The position numbers and the translations under genes are program-made. A stretch of DNA of 64,000 bases from Cellvibrionaceae bacterium (GTDB lineage: Bacteria; Pseudomonadota; Gammaproteobacteria; Pseudomonadales; Cellvibrionaceae), in NCBI GenBank assembly GCA_021151825.1, contig JAGKWQ010000001.1, positions 186,001 through 250,000 of the forward strand, written 5' to 3'. Within the stretch, counting starts at the first letter, position 1, and each line of letters starts with the position of its first letter. This document shows positions 8,801-15,368 of this stretch, piece after piece. The notes under the pieces are model-generated. The model did not search any database. It was not told where the DNA came from and was given only the letters and a program-made list of their open reading frames with translations.

Positions 8801-9733
8801 TAGAGGATCTAAACGAAACTTAGATTCAAAAAAGGCAATTTTATACCTGTCTTTATTGCAGATTTTATATGCGGCTTCAAAATTCTTATTCGCTTCTTGA
8901 TCATCACCTTGCCTCGCAAGAATATTTGCTTGCTGATAATGAAACTCTGCTAATTCATGAGCACTTAATGTAGCTATATTTTCTTTTATTTCATCAATTT
9001 TTTCTTGTGCTCTAAATACTAAATTTGAGTTTAAAAAGTCAGAGCATTGTTTTAATAATGTTGGATATTCACCTTTGGGATTTTCTATCCACGGTTCATC
9101 ACCATTGATTTCCACAGTCTTTAGAAAAATAGGTTTTTCGGAAATGGCTTCTGTAAGATTTGAGAGGCTTTGGACTATATCTCTACTTTTCGACTTGATC
9201 TCACTTTTTAAATCTGAAACTGCAAATTTTTCCTTTATCCTATCCGAGTAGTAATCAAATATATCAAGAGAGTTTGAAATAGTTTGTGTAATGGGAATTT
9301 TTACGGTTATTGTGGCCTGACTTAAAAGCTTTCCCTTATTTTCTGAGTACCAGCTGTCGTCTAACCAGTAATAATAAATGGGGCATTTCCACAGCTCATC
9401 TTCATTTTCTTTTAAGTCAACCACCGCAACCATAACAAGCGGCTCTTGTCGATGATAATAATTCAAGGTTGAAACCTTAAACTCATGCGATATGTATTGT
9501 GTATCTGCACTGTAATCAGGTGTTGTAGTTCCCTTTAGCTGAAAGTAAAAGCTAAAAGACACATCATCATCGACGTTTTTCAATTGCATAATATAATCAA
9601 TGCCGAAATCCGTATCGCCATCTAGTTCCTTTTCGACCCACGCTTTCGGCAATTTTATTCCGAGCGCTCTTTTAGCCATTCTTCCTATTTCTTGATTACG
9701 ACCATCTTTGGGTAACTTTTCCATATCGCTCAT
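5855..9733 (-). CDS. DUF4365 nuclease-like domain fused to a very long TPR-like helical repeat region
   Basis: The protein is 1292 aa. The N-terminus (about 10-170) matches the DUF4365 pattern, a predicted PD-(D/E)XK-fold domain: acidic residues in GDTDFGIDYIMQL (40-51), then FYFQLKGT (62-69) with the Q-x-K half of the motif. From about 230 to the end it is almost wholly alpha-helical with tetratricopeptide-like units (for example AEFHYQQANILARQGDDQEANKNFEAAYKI near 270). This architecture suggests a sensor or scaffold joined to a nuclease, as in many defence proteins, but no published system could be matched from sequence alone. It is AT-rich and stands alone between 5.7 and 10 kb. ATGs at 9733 and 9724 are both possible; 9733 has GAGAG upstream. 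The function is inferred. Confidence 0.65.
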   Translation of the reverse strand: MSDMEKLPKDGRNQEIGRMAKRALGIKLPKAWVEKELDGDTDFGIDYIMQLKNVDDDVSFSFYFQLKGTTTPDYSADTQYISHEFKVSTLNYYHRQEPLVMVAVVDLKENEDELWKCPIYYYWLDDSWYSENKGKLLSQATITVKIPITQTISNSLDIFDYYSDRIKEKFAVSDLKSEIKSKSRDIVQSLSNLTEAISEKPIFLKTVEINGDEPWIENPKGEYPTLLKQCSDFLNSNLVFRAQEKIDEIKENIATLSAHELAEFHYQQANILARQGDDQEANKNFEAAYKICNKDRYKIAFFESKFRLDPLPSEDELVEIIKSLSAEDYRNTILKAKCLTLIGKSDSALDILKDKHSNRPLGQLLIMLMADRILEANATIRNFDILSLENDRERFLFHSLAARRFLDIASQGKLVGENIHTRGYVNSDLNEMKNALQHVEKAWSYAHETGYPSDVTILFDFSPLIFGYFNRQRDMYSHLENLLHERPLHVPLIKLYSRLIFNDQEYERTIELLSRVKSKIGLYEQGMLILCNYYLKRFHTALQLIEDNYDALTEDEPENTALIFCIGAELARHSLDDKLEQKYINVVSRLDTGHAFLALSNFMDNCKNNPENQEEYTNQLYGKYIEYDKPVIIAEHLIRFLNPRISKSALLMIEISQQLMAMYELKEMEYFKLAEAYITASNFDEAIKIAEQHIERGNFHPHWNLVKASCLQNKGKPGLAHQQIVESLEQNRNSIDYLKQYVNLSLQFGLSDEVEEVLVSLFENTEDRDEKLRFLSILISIYSTKSGNEEKLTKAVMRFGRLVNKENGDEEAQFLIYFLMLQGDQDPVHVKSFQQRLSDYSTNFPNSQVLRQGTLDLDNGPEKLINSLNQLIGITPEQIRKWENNRNQIRSGRLPVPFVMLDRFLRDTRDLFTTWVLSKKSREEEIELKLIQSPQLDQAECDKVLSNIKTLVIEDTSLLILNDIGLLDKLMQEVNEIALLETSFERIANSIHPIGGTVYNLIPQQLLHIINSHKEKLKILPEGDNNGFDAIRDELIIGSSALLTDDLRFMRFTVRNDTSLPVLNSFNIVEYLFNRGTISTTEKFTYMVRICALGIHQPNMSIRLLAESLNFYVQSGDEKDYSNTDFKIIFDKVFSSLRLDNNVINVFLDMILCATRNTEFPLTSEVLLPLFNGFLIRHQFSTMESFITFWFIFQSVGTPVKIESKLIESSADHVKLWDIYVKMNITLINKQVFTQDLLVRIVMQIFALDEDIRTIAFESIKSCFIPLTQESQSFINLYNQAAISHRFNQQRI

Positions 9734-10004
9734 ATAACTCTCTCAATACTGGCTCTGGTTTAATTGGGTCTGCTATATTCACAACAAAGCCGGCATCGAT
9801 CAAATCGTGCTGCTTAAGACTAATCTATATCATAAATAAAAATGTTTTTTGTACCATTTAAGTCCTATTCCCTTACAACTGAGCCGATCTGGATGCAGAG
9901 AAATTTGAACAAGGTCAATTTCATCATATAGCCGCCAGAAGAAGCTCATTTATTTCTATATGTTATTCTGCTTTTTACATTCTTTATTGAGGTACGTGTC
10001 AGAA

Positions 10005-11771
10005 TTATGGTCTGCACAAAATATGAGCTTGGACACCAAAATCTTTACATGAACTTATAAACGTGTTTATTAGCCATATTAACTGTACGTAGTGTGGCTT
10101 ACATTTTTTACCTAAAGCCAATTTATTTAATTCTGCTGCAAGCTTAGCTTTACTCAAAAATGGAGTCGCTAGCACTATTTTTTTTATGGAATTAGGGTTT
10201 TTATTTACCGTGTCGAGAGCCGCTTCTATTTCTTGCCAATTCTTGGCACCAATGACTCTTTCAATATTCGTGCTTTCATAGTTTTTGCACCATTCATTAT
10301 CATATTTATTTTTAAATAGCTGTTTTTCGGCCTGAGTTCGGCCAATATTTTTTAACGCTTGAGCAACTACATCATGAAATGCACTGGCACCGTATGTGTC
10401 TTTATCGGTAAATTTCGAGTGTATAAAAGAGATGGATGGAATGGCGCTATTGCTATCTATAGCAATATGATCGGCCCATTCATCATTCATGTCATCACAA
10501 ATAATAATATTATGTGCTGCGCAATACTGGTCTTCTACCTTTCGGAATAGTGAATTGATTGGAAACCGAGTTAAATTCGTTGCATGTGGCTTCTCTTTTT
10601 CACTGCACGTGCCACTAAAATTATAACTATCATTAAATATGTTAAGTATCGACTGAATATTATTTATTAAATGCTTATCTTCAAAGCATGACTTTGAATA
10701 ATATGAATAATTTGGGGAGTCAAAAACGGCAGAAAATGGCTTTTCTTTATTGATATACCCACCTATCGTATAACTGTCAGATCCGTTTTCAGTTACGGAA
10801 ATGCTATCAAGCAGTGCATTTCTAATTGTTATTAAATTTTTTGAGAATGAAATTTTTCCGGATAGCGTCGCACCTTTAACTTTCATTGAATTCCCATTAA
10901 CCGCTACCGGAGACTTTAATATATTAAAAAGTTTATTAATTTCTCTGCTATTTAATTGGCTGTCATCAGCCTTGCTTAAAACTGCAACTCCCTCCAAAAC
11001 TTTAGTTTCTAGTTCAGTCAAATCTATGAGAATGGCAACGACTTTATGACCTAAGTCTATAATGTCTTTCAAGCAAATTGGAGAGGCAAAATTACGAAGA
11101 AATTCGCTTTGATTAGTGGTTGCTTTTATTTCCTCTTTAATCTCAATAACCCAATCGACTAGTTCGTCAAAAGATGCTTTTTTATCCCTATGACCAACTC
11201 TAGAAGTACTTGGAGTTAGAGTGTACGAATCGTCTCCGACTTTCATTCGGAAGTTACTTGGAATTGATCGACTAGATGAATTAGATGGGAGAATGCCATT
11301 TAAGCTTTTAGCCTCTAATGATCGTGATCTTATAACGGCATTTGATATGCTCATATTCTTCATGGTAACTCTTTCATATTCAGGCTTTTTGTCACCATGA
11401 AAATGACAAAATTTCTCATAATCGAACTCACCTATAAAGGAAACAAAATGTTTTTCTGGTGAATCAATAAACCTCTTCAAAATTGCCAAGGCATCATTAC
11501 ATTCAATTAATAATAAATAGGCATATTTTTGTTCTTTTATCGAAGTTCCAGCTAAAAACGAAGGTTCTTCTTCAATCTTATATGAAACAATTGAGTATAC
11601 AACCTTGTTACCTAATGCTGTTGTATGGCTTATTTTCGAATCATTTAATAGGTAATTCCCAACACGCTCCTTAGATATTTCTTTAAAAGTATCTTCAATT
11701 GACTTTTTGGTAATTGCTTTATTCAGTTTAAAAAACTGAACGTTTTTACTTAGAGATAAGTTGTCTATCAT
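10005..11771 (-). CDS. Uncharacterised 588-aa protein, defence-island type
   Basis: No family was recognised with certainty. The first 170 residues look like a mixed alpha/beta domain. Residues about 195-330 are helical and Lys-rich. The C-terminal third carries a motif set (CDDMNDEWADHIAI ... ISFIHSKF ... SAFHDVVAQALKNIGR) whose spacing of acidic residues, an H-x-K and a QA helix resembles nuclease-like domains found beside restriction and defence genes. It has no signal peptide or membrane segment. It lies upstream of the DUF4365-TPR gene on the same strand, 271 bases apart, so the two could be one module, though the gap argues against tight coupling. The gene is strongly AT-rich compared with rnr, as expected for transferred cargo. 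The role is not assigned. Confidence 0.6.
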   Translation of the reverse strand: MIDNLSLSKNVQFFKLNKAITKKSIEDTFKEISKERVGNYLLNDSKISHTTALGNKVVYSIVSYKIEEEPSFLAGTSIKEQKYAYLLLIECNDALAILKRFIDSPEKHFVSFIGEFDYEKFCHFHGDKKPEYERVTMKNMSISNAVIRSRSLEAKSLNGILPSNSSSRSIPSNFRMKVGDDSYTLTPSTSRVGHRDKKASFDELVDWVIEIKEEIKATTNQSEFLRNFASPICLKDIIDLGHKVVAILIDLTELETKVLEGVAVLSKADDSQLNSREINKLFNILKSPVAVNGNSMKVKGATLSGKISFSKNLITIRNALLDSISVTENGSDSYTIGGYINKEKPFSAVFDSPNYSYYSKSCFEDKHLINNIQSILNIFNDSYNFSGTCSEKEKPHATNLTRFPINSLFRKVEDQYCAAHNIIICDDMNDEWADHIAIDSNSAIPSISFIHSKFTDKDTYGASAFHDVVAQALKNIGRTQAEKQLFKNKYDNEWCKNYESTNIERVIGAKNWQEIEAALDTVNKNPNSIKKIVLATPFLSKAKLAAELNKLALGKKCKPHYVQLIWLINTFISSCKDFGVQAHILCRP

Positions 11772-11966
11772 TTTAAGGAATTCCGTTAACGATTAAACTC
11801 GAATAGATCTAATAATTCTATTGAACAGAATGCTTCCGTTTCCCGTTCTGGAATTTTTCTGTCTAGCTTTGATAGATTGGCTAACGACTCATTTATCTAC
11901 CAGTGAACTGATTGCTACACTAATGTCCGCTTTGGGCACATACCAGCCATAAATTAGCTACCATTA

Positions 11967-13043
11967 TTATTTAATAGCTTTAGCTAACAGCGTAATAGCT
12001 ATAGAGAATCTATTTCCAAAACTGCAACGAGAAACTTGCAAAACCTCATTCAAACCTGTTGAGCTTGACAAACTGATTTGCTCATAACGACAAATAGGAA
12101 TTTGCCTATTATCTTTAAATCTTTTATCTGGCCCACCAGACTTATTTACATATCGCCAAGTTCTATCAACAACTTCAGCATCTCTGGGAACACCTTCATC
12201 TTCAATAAATCTGGTGGGATTAACGGAAATTTGTAGGGAACTGTAATTAACCGCACCAACGCCGTTTACGTCATAAACAAGAACGCGATCTGGAAAGAAA
12301 TAAAGTGCCTGACGCCCAACACCAATTGCGATGATTTCCACATTCGTTTTTACGAAAGGAGGTTCGGCTTTTGTTATCGATGTGGGCTTACGTTGAAGGA
12401 GGTTGCTTGCACCAGCGTGGTATTTTTTATCGTAGACTTTGCCTGATGCTTCGATATGCCATGCTTTAGCACAACTGGCTAATTGACTGGCAGCCTCATG
12501 AAGTTGAGCGTATGTTTTTTCCAGTTCCGGGTCGAACTCGTAAAGCAGAACAGTGGTTTTAGCCAGTGTGTCGCGAGTGTGGGCGGCATAGATTGCAGCC
12601 AAGCAGGTCAAGACCAATAAGGTTAGCCCCCAGGACGGCCAGCTTGATGAAGCAGCCAGCCAAAACAACCATACAGATGCGACTGACACCCAAGGCCATA
12701 ACCGCATTTTCTTGCGCTTGGAATTCAGCTCGTCCAGAAGCTCACGCGACGATGAGTCAACGATCCGAGAGACGTCTGCCGACTCAATTTCCTCCAAGGG
12801 GGCATGAGTCCCGCCCAGGATTGGCAAATCTGATTGAGGTACCGGTGATGGTTTGAATTTAGCTGGAGCAGCAGGAGACAAAGCTGCCCGGTAGGATAAG
12901 CCACCGCCTCCCATGCGAATCCAGTTTCCGCGAGGGCCGACACCGAATCGCAAACCGGTAATTCGTGTGGAAACGCTTACCCCAGACTTGGAGAGATTAA
13001 ACCGTAAAGGCCCAACTTTTACGCTCTTTCTTAGAAAACCCAT
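11967..13043 (-). CDS. DUF4236-domain membrane protein
   Basis: The protein is 358 aa. The N-terminal 55 residues are a clear DUF4236 domain: MGFLRKSVKVGPLRFNLSKSGVSVS followed by a Gly-rich stretch ending GGGGLSYRA. A Pro/Ala linker leads to a hydrophobic pair near residues 115-150 (WPWVSVASVWLFWLAASSSW and LTLLVLTCLAAIYAA), likely a membrane hairpin. The C-terminal half is soluble with a beta-rich region about residues 230-340 (VLVYDVNGVGAVNYSSLQI). The function of DUF4236 proteins is not known. It is a single-gene unit on the minus strand with no obvious partner. Confidence 0.75.
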   Translation of the reverse strand: MGFLRKSVKVGPLRFNLSKSGVSVSTRITGLRFGVGPRGNWIRMGGGGLSYRAALSPAAPAKFKPSPVPQSDLPILGGTHAPLEEIESADVSRIVDSSSRELLDELNSKRKKMRLWPWVSVASVWLFWLAASSSWPSWGLTLLVLTCLAAIYAAHTRDTLAKTTVLLYEFDPELEKTYAQLHEAASQLASCAKAWHIEASGKVYDKKYHAGASNLLQRKPTSITKAEPPFVKTNVEIIAIGVGRQALYFFPDRVLVYDVNGVGAVNYSSLQISVNPTRFIEDEGVPRDAEVVDRTWRYVNKSGGPDKRFKDNRQIPICRYEQISLSSSTGLNEVLQVSRCSFGNRFSIAITLLAKAIK

Positions 13044-13411
13044 TATTTATCCTTGTAATTCCCTTGGGGCTACAGCCAGAAATGCCCCACTTACACGCCA
13101 TATCTAACAGCTGATATTAGCCGTTTTGTGAACTGGCGCAAATATCATGGGATTACAACGGACAAATAGAGCAAGGTAGAAGCTCAGCTACATACTAGAG
13201 CAAGCAAGCCGCGCATTTGACTGGTTGCGTGAGAGGTGGCCACTCAGGCCAAGGGCTCTGAGCAGAAGGATTCACATGATTATCAAACTTCAAGGTCTTC
13301 GAATATAGCTGTTAATTAGCAATTTATTCCCTATTTCCCGCAGCAACTGCCTATTCAATTTAAAAAATTGCTATTAAATTATTCATTGGTTAATAGCATC
13401 CCCCAGCCGAA
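13044..13411. other. Intergenic region between DUF4236 gene and exonuclease-like gene
   Basis: No reading frame of note. It is a divergent promoter region. It contains the first copy of a 28-bp repeat (13334-13361) that recurs before the gene at 14012, and an AT-rich stretch just before the start codon at 13412. Confidence 0.5.
13334..13361 (+). repeat. 28-bp repeat upstream of exonuclease-like gene, copy 1
   Basis: The sequence begins TTTCCCGCAGCAACTGCC and matches 13923-13950 at 26 of 28 positions. It lies 50 bases before the start codon at 13412. The second copy lies 61 bases before the start at 14012. Equal placement suggests a shared promoter or operator site. Confidence 0.6.
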
Positions 13412-13915
13412 ATGCAAAACATCGACCACCACACATCAACTCACTCAATTCTTGATTTTGAAGCAAGCAGTCTTTCTGATTGCAGCTACCCAATTTCCGC
13501 AGGGTTGGCAGTCGGTGATCGCACTTACTATTGGATAATTAAACCAAAAGCTGAATGGATTGATTGGTCTTTAGCTAGTCAAGCTATTCATGGAATGAAA
13601 CGTTCATTCCTGTTTGAGAATGGTCAAGATGCAAGCCAGGTATATGTAGAGATGTTAGAAATCCTGCGCGGGCACGATACCGTATATTCGGACAACCCTT
13701 ATTGGGAGACTAGATGGTTAAATACTCTCGGAAATTTTCCCATTGTAATTCGAGATATTAAAGAGCTAATTCCTCAAAACTCCCACCATCTATTTAAAGA
13801 GGTACTATATAACCAATTTCAGTTATATAAATTAATTCCTCATAGAGCAGATCACGATGCTCTCGCTATAAGTATGGCTGTTAGTCATTTAAGACAACAG
13901 AAAAAGCAGGATTAA
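13412..13915 (+). CDS. DEDD-fold 3'-5' exonuclease-like protein
   Basis: The 167-aa protein resembles the RNase T/DnaQ exonuclease fold. Motif I is ILDFEASSL (residues 13-21, the D-x-E pair), motif II probably includes the acidic residue in VYSDNPYWETRW (near 91), and motif III is HRADHDALAISMAV (near 147-160), the H-x-A-x-x-D-A signature of the DEDDh class. It lacks other domains and is shorter than DnaQ epsilon (about 240 aa). It could trim RNA or DNA ends, with the substrate unknown. It has its own upstream 28-bp repeat and is followed by another small plus-strand gene carrying the same repeat. Confidence 0.7.
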   Translation: MQNIDHHTSTHSILDFEASSLSDCSYPISAGLAVGDRTYYWIIKPKAEWIDWSLASQAIHGMKRSFLFENGQDASQVYVEMLEILRGHDTVYSDNPYWETRWLNTLGNFPIVIRDIKELIPQNSHHLFKEVLYNQFQLYKLIPHRADHDALAISMAVSHLRQQKKQD

Positions 13916-13922
13916 TTTTATT

Positions 13923-13950
13923 TTTCCCGCAGCAGCTGCCTATTTAATTT
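13923..13950 (+). repeat. 28-bp repeat upstream of small gene, copy 2
   Basis: Starts TTTCCCGCAGCAGCTGCC and is a near-identical second copy of 13334-13361, placed just after the exonuclease-like gene and 61 bases before the start at 14012. It includes the palindrome CAGCTG. Confidence 0.6.
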
Positions 13951-14011
13951 CTTACTTTTTGGTAAAGTATTTTTATACAGCCAATCAATATTTTACTAAT
14001 AGGCATTACCC

Positions 14012-14323
14012 ATGTTATTAGCAACCTTTCAGATTTTAAGCCATTCAAATATCAATAGTTACATGATTGCCGTAAATAACACAGACTTCACGAATGAGCC
14101 ACCAGAGAATTTTAGATTTTCCTTTATAAAATTCGATATCAAGGAAGGCTTATTAATCGAATTAAGATCCGAAATTCATTCAAAGTTAAATGCTGAAGAA
14201 TGGTTTCTTAAAAGCATCCAAGAAGACATCATTTCGACAATTAGAAAAAATGAAGAGATTACAATAATTGGCCCCCATCGCAAGCATCCTATCCGCATTT
14301 TTTCTAGTGGAAATAAAATATAA
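14012..14323 (+). CDS. Small hypothetical protein
   Basis: The 103-aa product (MLLATFQILSHSNINSYMIA...) is not recognised. It appears soluble, mixed alpha/beta, with an amphipathic helix around residues 50-85 (LLIELRSEIHSKLNAEEWFLKSI) and a basic C-terminus (GPHRKHPIRIF). It follows the exonuclease-like gene on the same strand and carries the same 28-bp upstream repeat, so the two may be co-regulated. Codon use is AT-rich like the surrounding cargo. It may be an accessory or inhibitor of the upstream gene; that is only a positional guess. Confidence 0.5.
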   Translation: MLLATFQILSHSNINSYMIAVNNTDFTNEPPENFRFSFIKFDIKEGLLIELRSEIHSKLNAEEWFLKSIQEDIISTIRKNEEITIIGPHRKHPIRIFSSGNKI

Positions 14324-14673
14324 CAATTGCCCATAATATCCCCGCAGAGCTTTCACGAAACAGGGGTACAAGTATTAATACATACTTCTCGATAGCCCGA
14401 AAAACGATAAAATCAATTAAATGTAAACTTCCAATTAAAAAATATTAAACATCAGCAATCCGAATATAAAAATTTAGCTCATAAAAAAATTCAAAAAACC
14501 CTCAAAAAAACACAAAAAAATCCATTACATATCAATAGGTTATAATAATTATTGCAATGCACCTACAATATAGAAAAAATACATTTTTTTTCGAAAAAAA
14601 TAGTCCTCTTTTCTTTTAATAAAATAAAAGTTATATCTGTTCGTGACTTTAGCGGACTACGTCGGGCCTTCAG
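14324..14673. other. Very AT-rich region before the transposition genes
   Basis: Poly-A and poly-T tracts dominate (14480-14640). No gene is visible. It may be a promoter or curved-DNA region for the small regulator at 14674 and the tns operon. Eight bases, CGGACTAC (14653-14660), recur inverted as GTAGTCCG at 14936-14943, on the other side of the small gene. Confidence 0.4.
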
Positions 14674-14913
14674 ATGACTACAGCAGAAAACCATCAAAAA
14701 AGACCTTCAACATTCGAGTCATTGGAATCCAGATACGGATTATTAATGAGTTTAAAAGATGTTGCCGAAGTTCTTAAGTACCCCACTGTAGACTCAGTCC
14801 GAAAAGCACTTGCTCGTAAAACGCTAGCTTTACCCACGACACGTTTACCCAATAGAAGAGAAATTTTTATTCGAACAAATGAGCTTGCAGGATATTTGGA
14901 TAGCTCTGGCTAA
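14674..14913 (+). CDS. Small predicted DNA-binding protein next to tns operon
   Basis: The 79-aa protein (SLESRYGLLMSLKDVAEVLKYPTVDSVRKALARKTLALPTTRLPNRREIFIRTNELAGYL) has the layout of AlpA/excisionase-type winged HTH proteins: a 'layers of helices' start, a recognition helix SVRKALARK and a basic wing. It lies 455 bases upstream of tnsAB in the same direction and is flanked by an inverted CGGACTAC/GTAGTCCG pair. It may regulate the tns operon. It is not a standard Tn7 gene. The identification rests on pattern only. Confidence 0.5.
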   Translation: MTTAENHQKRPSTFESLESRYGLLMSLKDVAEVLKYPTVDSVRKALARKTLALPTTRLPNRREIFIRTNELAGYLDSSG

Positions 14914-15094
14914 TCGCTGGCTTCTTTTGTCCGCTGTAGTCCGGAAAAATATGTAAATGTGAAAATTTAAAAGCGATGAATTTAAAAAATCCCTACCTCT
15001 TTTAAAAGAAGTGGGATGGGTTTATGCAACTTAAATTTAATTAAAAAGGTAGGAGGTGTGCATCAGTTACTTAATTAAAGCGAGGAAGTAAAAA

Positions 15095-15206
15095 GGGGAC
15101 TAACTACAAATTCGTCCCGCTTTCAATGGCAAATACAAAACATCTCAACAATGTAAGTATCTACCCACGAAAGCGGCCTAGTCAAGTATTTCTTGTAGTT
15201 GTCTCC
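15095..15206 (+). other. Nested inverted repeats upstream of tnsAB (possible leader RNA or operator)
   Basis: Outer arms GGGGACTAACTACAA (15095-15109) and TTGTAGTTGTCTCC (15193-15206) and inner arms CCGCTTTC (15117-15124) and GAAAGCGG (15169-15176) could fold into a long hairpin with an internal loop. A further TTACCA/TGGTAA stem is at 15225-15241. It lies in the 455-base gap before tnsAB, so it may be a 5' leader structure or a binding-site array. Confidence 0.4.
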
Positions 15207-15368
15207 TCATGCCTGTGATTTAAGTTACCAAAAAATGGTAAGGCCCTGCATCACCCGAAATACGACCAAATAGGACGTATATGGACTATGCAAGCCCTTA
15301 GCGGATTCGTTCACCCAAAATTTGGTAATGATCAATTCACAGAAAATTTATTCTATGAGGAAAAATTC

